From Piezodorus guildinii (taxonomy: Eukaryota > Arthropoda > Insecta > Hemiptera > Pentatomidae), in contig CM041292.1 in the NCBI GenBank assembly GCA_023052935.1, positions 88,705,169 through 88,769,168 of the forward strand: a DNA stretch of 64,000 bases. The letters are read 5' to 3'. The notes beneath the pieces are model-generated. The model saw only the letters and a program-made list of their open reading frames with translations, ran no database searches and was not told the origin of the DNA. Shown here piece by piece: positions 1 through 11,111 of the stretch (position 1 is the stretch's first letter; each line of letters begins with the position of its first letter). The position numbers and the translations under genes were made by a program.

Positions 1-789
1 CTTTGTTATATATTAATGTATTAATTGTTAAATAATTTAACATAACAGTATTTAAGTATGTGTTTGAACTCTCTTTAGTAATGTTAAACAAATTTCATTC
101 ATGAGCGCAATGTTTTAATAAAAATCAGTTAATAATTGGAAGTTAGTAGTTAAGTATCTTTATTAGTTAAAAAATATACTATATGTTAGAAATAATCAAT
201 CTCTACGGTAAATGCATTTATTGAAAATTTTCCTACTTTTTTTTAAACAAGAAAATAACTAATTCCATCAGCTGATTTAATAGAACCAATTCTAACAATA
301 AATTCATTTTGCTAAAATAATTTCAACGAGAATGAAAATAAATTTGATGAATGCCTCAGTTTTTAATATTTAGTTTTTCTGGGAGTCATAAATTTTATAG
401 GCAGGAAAATAATAATGATGAGCATAAATGAACAACATTTTTAATTATAGAAGAGCCAACAGTAAACCTTACGCATTAATCAATTAAATGAATGGCAATC
501 GAAGAGAGGACAACACACTTTGCAAAATAAATAAAAAATTGAGTTAGACCCAAAAAGCAAAAGCTGATTGTCATTGCCATCAACCTCAAAAATGGTAAAT
601 CATTAATGGTAACTGCATGGTGATATTTAGCCTCTTTCATTTAATTTTGATTCATTATATTGAAACAATAACAGATAATGAAACAAAAGCTACAATATAA
701 AGTATACTTATTAGTAAAAAAAAAAGTTAATAATATTAAACTATTTCAAACGTATGTTATTTTGTTCCCTCAGCCAAAACAGGACCACC
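1..789. other. AT-rich flank, probable thymosin 3' UTR and intergenic DNA
   Basis: No coding region, RNA gene or recognisable transposon is seen. The part next to position 789 must include the 3' UTR of the minus-strand thymosin gene. A variant poly-A hexamer ATTAAA on the minus strand near 642 is possible but unproven. Confidence 0.5.
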
Positions 790-920
790 TTACACAGATT
801 GACTACCTTGCGCATTTGGTAAGATGATTTTCTCAGTTGTATTTGTACGTTTCAATCTATCCTGCTTAAAAGTTTCAACCCCATGAATCAATTCAATATG
901 CTGTTTCTCCTGTTGAACAT
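790..920 (-). CDS. cib: Thymosin-beta (ciboulot-like), last coding exon
   Basis: This is the second coding exon of the gene that starts at 1443. The acceptor is ctggtacag (AG at 922-921). Joining GAA-G to AT-GTT gives E-D-V-Q-Q, the expected inter-repeat junction of insect thymosins. The exon encodes 43 residues with a second thymosin repeat containing the canonical motif LKRTNTTEK (residues 70-78 of the protein) followed by IILP, then a short tail and TAA at 792-790. Total CDS is 142 + 131 nt, 90 aa and stop. Insect genes of this family often encode three or more repeats; only two are visible here, and the 381-nt intron shows no cryptic third repeat. An alternative exon elsewhere cannot be excluded. 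The 3' UTR continues towards position 1 and no poly-A site could be fixed. Confidence 0.88.
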
Positions 921-1301
921 CTGTACCAGTCATGAAATTTTAATATGATAAAGAAAAATAGTACAATCAATATCTCAATATCAGTATACTTCTCTTTAAA
1001 AACAATAGTAATGCTAAATTATAACAACAGTGTGTGACTTTGATGTTTATTTGGAAATCAATACAAAAACTAATTTCATTAATTGCATGTGTAAGATATT
1101 TTAAAAGATGAATAAAGTTAGGCATAGTAAACAGGAATTTTGAAAAGGCTAAATTTTCTTTTTTGATTTTTATATGATTAAAATAAAGAAATAACATGTC
1201 AAGAAAATTGGAAAATTTCTTTGAGATATTAACAAATTAAATTTTTTTTCATAAAATGGGTTTCTCAACATATTGTAAATAAATTAAAAAGAAATCCTCA
1301 C

Positions 1302-1443
1302 CTTCAGCAGTTGGTAAAACATTCTTCTCCGTTGTAGATGCCCTTTTCATGTTTTCATGATTAAAACCTTCTAACTGCGACTTCAGATCTACAGCTACTT
1401 TTGGCAGGTCCTTCAAGGATGGGCTTACAGGAGCAGCTGACAT
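1302..1443 (-). CDS. cib: Thymosin-beta (ciboulot-like), first coding exon
   Basis: This exon encodes residues 1-47 of a small actin-monomer-binding protein of the beta-thymosin/WH2 class. Its start is MSAAPVSPSLKDLPKVAVDL and it contains one thymosin repeat with the actin-contact segment MKRASTTEK (residues 32-40) followed by NVLP. The exon ends at a clear donor (GAAG|GTGAGG on the minus strand, GT at 1301-1300). The ATG at 1443 lies 2 nt after an acceptor (ttttcag, AG at 1447-1446), so at least one 5' UTR exon lies upstream at higher coordinates; I could not place it. Joined to the exon at 920-790 it gives a 90-aa product. Proteins of this family bind G-actin in the cytoplasm and tune filament growth. 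The first repeat has MKRAST where LKxTxT is canonical. The identification is strong from motif and splice-phase agreement. Reading through the donor gives a spurious 64-aa ORF. Confidence 0.9.
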
Positions 1444-1609
1444 TTCTGAAAATATATAAAAAACAAATATGACAATTGAATAAAAGTACGTTACAAAAGT
1501 AATAATATAAATAATAAATAAATATGAAGATATGCATCAAACAAAGTAGATCAAAAATGAAAGTAACCTCTTTTTTGGAAATGTATTTTGCAAGTGGAAA
1601 AGATATAGA

Positions 1610-1800
1610 TGAAAAGACATGAAGAGAATATACCCATTGGCAGCACTCGACTAGGTACTCTAAACTAGAAGGTCACGAGGCCATCTTCTTTTCAGACGCC
1701 TCAGAGGATTGTCAGAAATAGAAGAGGAAGCAAGGATTGAAACTAATGGGTTAAAGTGAAAGAGGAGTTTATCGTGGAAGGATTGATACCTGGTATGAGC
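1610..1800 (-). pseudogene. Decayed Jockey-like LINE, ORF2 C-terminus
   Basis: On the minus strand this block aligns base by base with the decayed LINE at 45540-45690. Both contain a GGTATCAATCCTTCCACGA stretch, then a segment reading roughly DNPxRRLRRRWP, then DLL. That is the C-terminal end of Jockey-clade ORF2 seen intact at 27700-27790 (PPRRLKRQWPRDLL). No open frame remains and the piece is 5'-truncated. It lies upstream of the first coding thymosin exon, so it is probably inside a 5' intron of that gene. Confidence 0.65.
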
Positions 1801-2104
1801 AAATAAAAAAAATAAATTAAGGTATTAGGATAAAAGGAGTAGTTATTACTTCCGAGCAAGTACTTAATTATCAAATTAACAAGCTTATAGAGTTTTAAGA
1901 AAAAGTAACTTACATCCTACCCCCCTCCCATCCTCCTCCCTTACGATTTCCAACCTACTTCCTTGCTCCTAACCAAAAGTCTGCCGCCGCCCTTGGATGG
2001 GGGAATCATAGAACGAATTACCGATTGAATAAAATGTGATGATTTGATGCGTTTTTTGGACTTCAATAACTAAATAAGTTTAAAATAACAGAAATATAAT
2101 AATA
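1801..2104. other. Unassigned DNA with a C-rich tract
   Basis: No gene is seen. A C-rich pyrimidine tract lies at about 1917-1980. The part nearest 1800 may be a more decayed continuation of the minus-strand LINE, because it also resembles 63590-63640. Confidence 0.3.
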
Positions 2105-2113
2105 TTAGAAATA

Positions 2114-2429
2114 ATATGGGAGTGGCATGGTCTATTGAATATAATATCATTAGGCTACTGTTCTCCGGGTCCTTGGTTCGAACCCCGGCTGAGGCAGAAT
2201 TATTTATTGTTATTTCAGCCGTGGAGCGACCTTGGGGTATGGAAACCCTCCTGGAGTACAACAGCATCAATAGAGCGGGCATTCAAAATTGAAGAAAATA
2301 TAGTACTGGCGGCCGAGCGTGATTTAGGCCTAACCACCTCCTGGCAACAGTGAAACAGTACGTATCTCTTATAAGTACTGAACCCAAGACCCTTCATGGG
2401 TTGTAGAGGAACAAGCTTTTTTTACAGGT
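2114..2429 (+). mobile_element. SINE-A copy 1, tRNA-derived with T-rich 3' end
   Basis: It begins GGGAGTGGCATGGTCTA, like a tRNA 5' half with an A box, and has a pol III B box (GGTTCGAACCCC) near 2176. The conserved body ends in GACCCTTCATGGG and then a run of seven T. It is flanked by 9-bp direct repeats TTAGAAATA at 2105-2113 and 2430-2438, which I read as the target-site duplication. Seven copies of this family are in the window. The tail is poly-T in the orientation set by the tRNA promoter, which is unusual for a SINE. ORFs inside it have no support. Confidence 0.85.
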
Positions 2430-2438
2430 TTAGAAATA

Positions 2439-4479
2439 AAACATGTTTTAATTTTAATGCCATTCATAACTTAACTTAGCATGAAAGATATGCCATGGGT
2501 TATGTGAATGCGTCATTGGTCTCACAAGCGCAGGAAGTATGCAACCCCAGGCGGCGGAAGCAGGAAAAAAAACTCAGTGGCCACCCTGAATAGAAATTAT
2601 ACGGGGCTCACTCCTTCATGAGCCACTCCTAATGGACCACACTGAACAGCCAGTCACTGGATGATGGAATGAGTAATAGCTGGAGTATTTTGTTCATGGA
2701 ATTAAATATCGATAGGCATAATCAAATAAAATTCATCCTTAATCTTGCGAATAACACTCTCGAGTCGAAATGGTCAGTTGTACATAAATTCTCCGAAACT
2801 TAAAACGGTTAAGAATGTTAGGTAAATCCACCATTACTGAGAATCAGTCTTATATTAATCAGTCTTAGCTTGGGACGGATTAACTTTAATAATAATTGTT
2901 ATTACAACAATTAAACTTTAGGAAGACGATGTAGTAAATTAAGTCATTAAGGAACTTTGATTTCAGTTCCTTAAAGAGATAATTTACACGTTAAATTGTA
3001 TGATGAGTATGATTTCATCATACAATTAAACTAGCCATATTAGCATCAAGCATTTCCTTCAAAATAAACTGTTAAAGCTACTGCTAGATTAACGAAGGTT
3101 TTTTCTTATCTTTTCAAGACTGAAATCCTGATCTATTGGTTCAGGTCAACGGAATTCGCAACCCTAGGGCCTTGCTTGATGATTTAGCGTTTCACTTTTG
3201 TTAACAATGGTTCCGATGACCTACTTATTTGAATCCACAAGTCTATTTCTTTTATCTTGTTAACAGGGTTGGTCCATTGGTGTCAACTGGTTTGTTTTAC
3301 TTCTGTCCCATTGGAGAGAATACAATACGCGAGCTGGATGGATACAAATAAAAAAGAAGCATGTGATTTGTTGTAGGTTAAAACAAACTGCTTGAATGGT
3401 ACAAGAATGAAGGATTGAAAATATTTTCAACATCAATTATGATTAAATTGATTATTGCAATAATAAAATAAATCTGTCTAAAATAAATTATTGCGATAGG
3501 TACCAGAAATAGAATATATACTGGATGAAAGATAAAAATTTTATAAATGGAGACGTTTAAGATTTAACTAATACACAAGAAAGCATTTAAGACATTCACC
3601 GCCTGTGTTGGACCAGATTACTTCATGATTTGCTGTACGTACATAAAAGGACCTCCCATGGTTCGTTCACTCTCTTTTGACAATGTGTGACTGAGAGGTG
3701 ACGCAAACTGGGTCACGACAGTGTTGAAACAAGAAAACCATCTGTAAACAAAATTGCTTGCAATTTTTCAATAAAAGCCAAACTTTTAATTTTATTTATA
3801 TTCAAATTCTATTTCAGGTTGGAAATTAATACTCGTAAAGATAAAACAAAACAAATAAGTCATTAAAAGCAATTCGTACATGAACGAAAGGATATTTTAA
3901 ACAGGAATTAAATTGCATATTGATCTTCTGATCAACAACTTTTGATACTTATACTGCTTTATTTTAGAACTTCAAATTTTAATTACCTAAAATTAAAAAA
4001 AAAAAATCTAGAACGGTCTAAATAAAACATCACGAATATCTGGATTTGAGCATGTTCTGATATCAGGAAGAAACTTACTTATTTACCGAACTTCTATCAA
4101 ATCAGTAATTTACAAAAAATGTTTAGTTTTAATAAACTTTAATTTCTACATAAACGTCTTATGATTTCGTTTTTTATTGAAATTGTAACATAAATACGTG
4201 GTTTAATAATAACAACAAATCTCGGATTGAAGTTTCCATTAGAAGTGGATTGTATGATCAAGGTCTGTCTGTAACTTGGTGGATAGCTTTATATTATGTT
4301 TTTCAACAAGACCATATTATGTGACCTATGATTTTTTTCATTAATTTCTTATATAAGAAATAAGAAGAACTTTCTACGTTAGCACATCAAACGGTCGGAC
4401 GAAATTTCAGCACTTAATAGTGCTGTTATGATGTTACATTCCTTATAGTTAATTTTTTAAAAATTGTAACATAACCATT
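2439..4479. other. Unassigned AT-rich DNA
   Basis: Nothing with coding support or repeat structure was recognised. A short GC-richer patch lies at 2500-2660. It shows no open frame of note and no tRNA-like boxes. Confidence 0.4.
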
Positions 4480-4718
4480 CAGTACAGATAATTCGACCAA
4501 TGAAGGGTCTTGGAGATTCGTACTGCGGCTGTGCAAGAGGTAATCACGCTTAGCCACAATGTTTTTCCTCTATTTTTGGGTATCCAATTATTAGAATCTG
4601 AGTGTATTCTGTGGATAAAATAACAGAATAAAATAATTATTCTGTCACACCCGAGGTTTGAGCCCAGGATCCGAAGAACGGTAATCAAAGGATCTACCCA
4701 CAAGACCACGCCGTTCCT
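4480..4718 (-). mobile_element. SINE-A copy 2, diverged
   Basis: Minus-strand copy. The head reads AGGAACGGCGTGGTCTTGTGG from 4718 downward, followed by a B-box-like GGCTCAAACCTCGG. The family tail (a diverged CCAAGACCCTTCATTGG) lies near 4500. It is older than copies 1 and 3 by its mismatches, and no clear target-site duplication was found. Confidence 0.75.
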
Positions 4719-5221
4719 AAACGGTAATAATAACTATTTAATTATTAATACTTCAAATAATAATATTTGACTGATTACCGAAAACTACTTTTTATAATAA
4801 TAACAGAACAGTAAAACCACTGAGAAGCTAGGTTAGAGACGGCTACGCTGGACGGAAGACATTGGCTCAGGCCAGCCACGCCCTTGGGCTAGCCTATACC
4901 GATCTCTTTGGACGCGTTTATACTGCAGGCGTTTTGGAGGCTGTTGCGGTAGCGGGTCCCAAGAGTTATATAGAGCCTAGAGTTATACTACAGCCCGCAA
5001 GATGAGTAATTTAAGTACAGCCAAGCCTCTGGCACATATGAATTATCACCTGTTCCAATTGATAACAGGGAAAATATTGTTACACTTCTTATTAGTTTAA
5101 AACCATTATTTAAGTGTTATTTTAGTTTTAGACATATTTCATACATTAATGAACTTTTTTGAATATTATTCTAAAAAATTGTTTGTTTCCTGAAACCTGA
5201 AAAACATTAATAATTCTTTTT
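4719..5221. other. Unassigned DNA with a GC-richer block
   Basis: A GC-richer block at 4815-5010 stands out from the AT-rich surroundings. I see no splice-consistent reading frame or RNA structure in it that I recognise. Confidence 0.35.
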
Positions 5222-5230
5222 ATCTTCCTA

Positions 5231-5532
5231 GGGAGCGGCGTGGTCTAGAGCATAGAGCGCTAAGCTACTGTTCTCCGGGCCCTGTGTTCGAATCTCGCCT
5301 ATGACAGACTTTATTTTTTCTGTCATTTATCCGGCGAAGACCCTAGGTTATGGAGATCCTTCTGTGGCAGACCCAGCTTCTTTAAAGTGCGTAACCAAAT
5401 TGGGAAAAAAAACCTGGCGGCTGAGCGTGATCAAGGCTTTATCACCTCGGCCGTCGGTCTAGAAACAGTACGAATGCTCTCTATATGTACTGAGCCCAAT
5501 ACTTCACGGTACCCAATACATAGATTTTTTTA
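5231..5532 (+). mobile_element. SINE-A copy 3, complete with 9-bp TSD
   Basis: The copy starts exactly at GGGAGCGGCGTGGTCTAGAG and carries the B box GTTCGAATCTC. It ends in a T run (ATAGATTTTTTTA). Direct repeats ATCTTCCTA at 5222-5230 and 5533-5541 delimit it. It is the cleanest definition of both ends of the family and shows that the element stops at poly-T with no poly-A. Confidence 0.88.
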
Positions 5533-5541
5533 ATCTTCCTA

Positions 5542-5960
5542 CTTACATCATATATATAAAATCTACAAAGTAAAAAAAAAATACTTTCCATACATACACA
5601 AGTTTTTTAAATATTTTGAATTAATTATTTAATCAACATTATGTGCTGCCAATGGTTGGTTTCTTCTCACGCCTATATCAAGCCCATATGCTCAATGATC
5701 AAATTTACTTAATGCATTTTTTTGTAGTAAATACAATTGTAAATATCATAAAAATAAATAAATAAAAATTATTTTATCTAAAAGTAACTTTCAACCCACT
5801 ACATATTCATTACGTATTATTTAATCGTTTTATCGTCATTTAACTGTATAATCCTTATAATGAATAAATAAAAGACATTTTCAGTACATCAAAACTTCTA
5901 TAAATGGATTTATAAAAATAAATGCTTAAGTTGTAAAGTTTTGTATAAAGAGAGGAAATG
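5542..5960. other. Unassigned AT-rich DNA
   Basis: No feature recognised. The sequence is dominated by A/T runs. Confidence 0.4.
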
Positions 5961-6143
5961 GCAGGTGGCCCTAGGAATTTTTAATGGGAATAAAAAATCC
6001 TTAGTTATGCCATGGTTCAGAGGGAACGTAAAAAGGTGGTCCAGGGTCTGTGCGATATCAGGTAATCGTTAATGATCACAGATCCAAATCAAACTTGGAT
6101 AGGCAACATTTAGGACCCCCACTGTATCGTCCGATTTGCGATT
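5961..6143 (+). mobile_element. SINE-B copy 1 (body only)
   Basis: It matches the body of the SINE-B family copies at 10.9, 11.9 and 28.5 kb. Shared parts are CCCTAGGAATTTTTAATGGG, the GGAACGTAAAAAGGTGGTCC block, a GGTAATCGTTAA block, and a 3' end (ACTGTATCGTCCGATT) equivalent to GTAGCATCGTCTGATTAGCC in other copies. The tRNA-like head is missing, so this copy is 5'-truncated. Confidence 0.7.
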
Positions 6144-8104
6144 GATATATATATATAATATAAAGAGGAGTTCGAAAATATATTTAACAGGTAATTTGGT
6201 TGGATTGTGGTATTAAAATAGTAATCTCAAAATAATTGAGACTAAAACAGTGTCTTCAAAATAATACTACTGAATTAACCATTATTAAACAAATATGGTA
6301 GAAATAAAGAAAATGGCAGAAGCTAATTGTGTGAAGATAAATAACGTTATTATGAGCCAAGTAGTTAGTGGAAAATATTTCAGGGATCGTTAATTTATCT
6401 ATAAGTTGACCTTATCATCATCTTTAAGGTGTGGTTTCCTGCCCTTATCTTACTTCAACAACCTGACGAAAGTAAAAACAGATTATCACAAATAATCGAT
6501 ATTTTTTTTTACTCAGGGTGAGATTATCAAGGTCTGAAATATTCCATAAAGTGCATTAGTAATGGAGACTCCTTTTCCCCGTTGTTATCTGCAAGAGATA
6601 ACAGTGACAGAATAGAAGTGACTCATTGCAAAGGAAGCCATATCTCCGGTTACTAATAGGCCTTCTAATCGCATATTTTATTTTCACATCATTGATCACC
6701 AGAAGAATGTCTCTGGGCAGTCATAAATTACAACAAAAAAAGTTCTTGTGTTATAAGAAACTTATTGTTCCTCTTATAAATAAATTGCTTTAAAAAGTAA
6801 TAGCAGAAAACGTGACTATCACAATGATGAACTTGACGAATAGCTTATCGAACTAATCGAACGGGACCTTGAGCAATTTAAGAGCGATGCAATGCCACTC
6901 ACACAAGTACATAACAATCCTTACTTGGTGTAATATCCATATCGATATAATTAGCTATGAGGATTCCAGATGATTCCATATAGGAATATAGTGACATAGG
7001 TACGATTCTTTCTTGCAGAAACGATAAGTATCAAGTCGTCCCGTGAAATAAATCAGCAACACAGGAACCGTATTTACAGGGCCAAAATCCGGAATAAATA
7101 ATTCATTCATAAGATCAGCTTTAGGAAATGATAATTTACAAGAACCACAGACAACTCAATATTTTTTATTTTCACGTACTGTGCTAAGAAAAATTATTGC
7201 GATCATGATAATGTTCGATCCCTAGTTTTCAACAGAAATCCACAACTTCAGGTCTTTAGGCCCAAATAAACGAAATTTCTTTCTCGAGAGAATAATTGCT
7301 TTCGTTTATTTAAATAATTCACCTTCCTCATTATTTTGTGATAATGCAAATGCAATATGCAAGATAAAAACCATGAAAGAATTTACTAAAGGAAAAATAT
7401 TTACTCATGTTGATAACAAATTTTTAGAAATAATACTAGTGACATGGATGTATAAAACCCCACTTTACATTTCAGGAGTAGGCAATAACCTTAATTAACT
7501 TCTACGAAACATTTTTCATGTCAAATAAATGCAATTCGCATTGGAAAGAAATGTAAGATTTTTAAAATATATTTAAAATCTGAAGTTAAGAGAAAGTCTT
7601 GTGATGTACACACTTTTTAAAATACAATATTTAAGCTTATAGTTTCTAAAATAGTTGTTTGTATATTATTTTTCAAAATAAAATTTATTAATTAATGAAA
7701 ATGAAGCTAAATTTAGACAAGCGTCTTTGATAAAACAATGAGTCACACCTCTATGAACAAACCTCCTTGAATTTAGCGTCTTGTAAGAAAAATTGTCAGA
7801 CAAAACATTTGTGATTCTATAAATTTGAAATTAAAAACTACTAATGCTATGTATAAACTAAAAAATAAAATTTGTTGGGAATATTATTTAATGGGAACTC
7901 GGGAAATGTGTAAAGAGGAAACATTTTCGAAGGCTGCAGATTTCCAGTGAAAGTTTATATTTATTGTACTAGGGTTTTTTCATAGTTTTGTCCCTCAATT
8001 CATCCAATAAAATGCATTGATGTTATCACATTATTTAGTAGCAAACATAATAGACTTCATTAAAATTGTTTGAATCAGAAAAGGAAATTAAGTAAGAGAA
8101 AAAA
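6144..8104. other. Unassigned AT-rich DNA
   Basis: Nearly 2 kb without a recognisable gene, RNA or transposon. Only short chance ORFs are present. Confidence 0.4.
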
Positions 8105-8948
8105 TCTGGTGCGTGCAACACACGACTTTCACTTATCTTCTTTGTTAAAATCAATTTAAGAATTTTTAAGTACAATATATTTAAAACTGAAATAAATCGT
8201 TAAATAATTAATTAAATTGAGTTTCAATAGAAACATGTGTTTTGTTAAATAATCTATTGTATTATTGTTTACGAAAATCAGTTCGTTTTATGAGCTTTTT
8301 ATCACTCTTTATTAACTTTTACAAGCTTGTGCATAAGGTAATATTTTTTCTAAAATCTTTAGCTTTCCAACGGTATGTTATACATATATATTACGATTCT
8401 TATCTTAAAAATACATTAAAAATTACTTTTGCTCTTTTCTGTTTTAGTTATTTATCAAATTCATCCAAATTCTATATTTAGCCGTTTTTTATCAATGCTA
8501 ACAACATGAAAAGTTTTCTTCGAATCTACAAAATTGAAGATACTTAGAAGGAAGGAAATTTAAACTATCGGCATTTAAGTCCTGTCAGACTATTCAAATC
8601 AGAATGAAACCGACATCATATTAAAGCCAATTAAATTTTAAATCGATATAGCGGGCTTAATCAAAATCGTTAGACCCGTTTTTGAGAAAGTCGTGAAAAG
8701 GTGCAAAATTCATGGTATAAATTGGCGCTTCTGGTTGGCCGATTTTGATTAAATAATTGCTGTAACATCTCGGGCGTATAGTTTTCTTAAATATGAAATT
8801 TCAATTTCTTAAAACTAATGGTTTCTTATCTTGGCTATTGGGACTTGGTTATTTGGACTCGGGGAACCTAAAACGCGTATTTTCGTTAAAAACTGGAATT
8901 CAAAAATTTTCACGATAATATATTTCAGATATAAGTAAGTAAAAGTAA
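8105..8948 (+). mobile_element. HINE copy A (Helentron/DINE-like interspersed element)
   Basis: It starts TCTGGTGCGTGCAACACACG, then the subterminal inverted repeat ACTTTCACTTA. The body matches copies B and C (AGCTTTCCAACGGTATGTTA near 8362; CCTGTCAGACTATTCA near 8581; ACTCGGGGAACCTAAAACG near 8858). It ends in a diverged GTAAGTAAAAGTA. This copy lacks the (TG)n tract found internally in B and C. It is noncoding; a 79-aa ORF inside it is chance. Assignment to Helentron-associated elements is inferred from architecture. Confidence 0.7.
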
Positions 8949-9267
8949 AAAAATCGAACACGATATTTCATAGTTTCTTTTTACCGATTAAATCGTTTAC
9001 CAAACTTGACATCGAAAAATCAATTGTTTTTAACTGGATAGCAAATCTATTTGTAGGTACATATCAATAATATATACGAAACATTTTATATCAATTAACA
9101 TTGATTAGAACAAGAAAGGCATTAGATAAAGACTAGTTTAATACACATGATAGTTGCAAGTACACAAGAAAAATTAATATGTGATGTTGAAAAGTTAAAA
9201 TTTGATAATGTGAATAAATTATAATATTAAATGACCTATATTGAGTAACAATATGGAAATAAATGTA

Positions 9268-9268
9268 A

Positions 9269-9305
<37 letters not shown>

Positions 9306-9326
9306 TATATATATATATATATATAA
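9268..9326. repeat. (TA)n microsatellite
   Basis: A nearly pure TA array interrupted once by AGA. Confidence 0.95.
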
Positions 9327-9449
9327 TATTAAACAGAATGTAAATAGTTTAAATGATAAATTGTTTCAAATTTATATATAATATGTTCTTAATGTGTATA
9401 TAATTAGTTATAATATTTATTCAATTATATTTTAGATAATATTGAATAT

Positions 9450-9566
9450 CTGAAGATGAGGCATGTGATACCTCGAAACGTAATAAGATTTATTATTGAC
9501 ATGGTTTGATAAATAAATACATATAAACAAAATTAGAAAGAGATTGTTCCAATTGATAAAACGAAA
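9450..9566 (+). ncRNA. Hammerhead-like motif 1 and element 3' end
   Basis: The core at 9450-9481 reads CTGAAGA, then a hairpin GAGG-(9 nt)-CCTC, then GAAACGTA. This is the order of a hammerhead ribozyme core (CUGANGA, stem II, GAAA) as reported in Penelope-like elements and retrozymes. It is followed by a tail ending GAAAGAGATTGTTCCAA, which is also the terminal sequence of the element at 50266-50651. No reverse transcriptase is visible nearby. Activity is untested and stem III is weak, so treat this as a motif call. Confidence 0.5.
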
Positions 9567-10249
9567 CATTTGTTAATTTTTAAAATTGACAGATATGTTG
9601 CCAAAAACAATTGTTGATTGTCCAAACAAATCAAATATATACTAAAATACTACTACAAAAATGAATTCTTACGTAATATCCAATCAATCATTGTCTTACT
9701 TTTTTTGAACACTTCATCAAGAGTTATGAATCATATATTGGCAACCGAGGTTATAAATAGAATTCGAAAAATGACTAATGGCAATTATTTCTTATTTTAA
9801 AAACTGGTTTTGGATTCCACGAGCTAATGGCATTCGTTTTCGATACGTCACGCTGAATTACGACATTGGGGTGAAGGTATGCAAATACTTTAACCTTTCC
9901 AATGTTAAGCAAGGGTCAAATTCTACAGGAACCGCGATAGTCTTCGAACTTTGAATGTTTGTACAAGTGAAACAACTCTTTGAATACTATTATTACAAAA
10001 AAAAAAAATAAAAAATAAAAAATAAGGCTAAAGAAGAAACATTAATAATTTCCAACAAGTGATCTATAACGCTGGAGAAGTGATAATGTGACCCGAGATA
10101 AGAAAACTTCCTTCATAACGAGGGGACATGGAGAACAATATCAAACAGCTGGCTCTAGTAACTGGGATATTATAAAAACAAAATAAATAATAGTTGTTAG
10201 AAAACTCGTTTCATATGACTGAAAATTTATATATGGCATCCTTAATCAG
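9567..10249. other. Unassigned DNA
   Basis: No gene or repeat recognised. A-rich simple sequence lies at 9998-10024. Confidence 0.4.
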
Positions 10250-10566
10250 CTTATGCTGGCTTCCACCATTTAAGCGGCTAAGAGAGAGGCGCTGGGATCC
10301 CTCGGATTATGTTTTTCCCTCCACAAGTGGCGAGACAACCTCCGTCCGCGGTTACCCCGGCAGATTTTAACTATTGTATTTAAATTACATTTATTTGTAA
10401 AAATTTTATTTATATATTCTCATAATAAACTTTTTATTTATTTATTTTTTCTGTAATTAGACATTACCTTTGTTTATTCTGTAAATATTGTATGAATGTG
10501 ATTTCAAAGCATTATCATGATTATTATCCATAATTAAATAAATTTCGATATGAATAAATAAAGATT
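10250..10566 (+). mobile_element. 5'-truncated Jockey-family 3' UTR
   Basis: It contains AGAGGCGCTGGGATCCCTCGG, matching the 3' UTR of Jockey copy 2 (40915) and copy 3 (minus strand, near 56880). It also has the family 3' block TGTAAATATTGTATGAATGTG found at 27935, 41150 and 63330. It ends in an A-rich tail with AATAAA motifs. No coding sequence remains. Confidence 0.75.
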
Positions 10567-10884
10567 GTTTAATCTTTGTCATAAAATCATGTGTAAATCA
10601 TGCATTGTAATACATACACAAATATCACATACTCGGAACGTTACTTAGCATCTATACTCTTTTAAATGATTAAATTCCAATACTATATTTTATGGTTTTG
10701 ATAAGTTCTGTCTTCATTCGCCTAGATATTTTATCTTCTTTCTTCAACAACTAACAATCATCAGCCAAAAATACATTCTTGTGTACATGGTATAATATAG
10801 TTTTGTAATTTAAAACGTTAAAGTAATTATCTAAATTAATGGTCATTTTTTTTTAATGAATCGTTTCGTTTATTTATTTAAGGT

Positions 10885-11111
10885 CACAGTGGCTAATCGG
10901 ACGATGCTACAGTGAGAGTCCTATATTTTACCTATCCAGGTTTAATTAGGATAGGGATCTTTAAGGAGTACCTGTCATCGCATAGGCTCGGGACCACCTT
11001 TTTACGTACCCTCCAAAATACGGCATAACTAGGGATTTTTTGCACCCATTAAAAAATCCTAGAAACACCTTTGGCATAGAAGGCTGTTATGCAACAGGTG
11101 ATCCCTCAATG
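10885..11111 (-). mobile_element. SINE-B copy 2
   Basis: Minus-strand copy. The 3' end is GTAGCATCGTCCGATTAGCC (10910-10891) followed outside by a (TAAA)n-type tail at 10860-10882. The body block CTAGGATTTTTTAATGGGTG matches copy 3. Only a remnant of the tRNA-like head remains near 11100. Confidence 0.75.

Noticed and set aside
2161..2200. Possible tRNA gene (B box GGTTCGAACC)
   Set aside because: The flanking sequence does not fold into a full cloverleaf. It repeats in seven dispersed copies with target duplications, so it is the head of a SINE.
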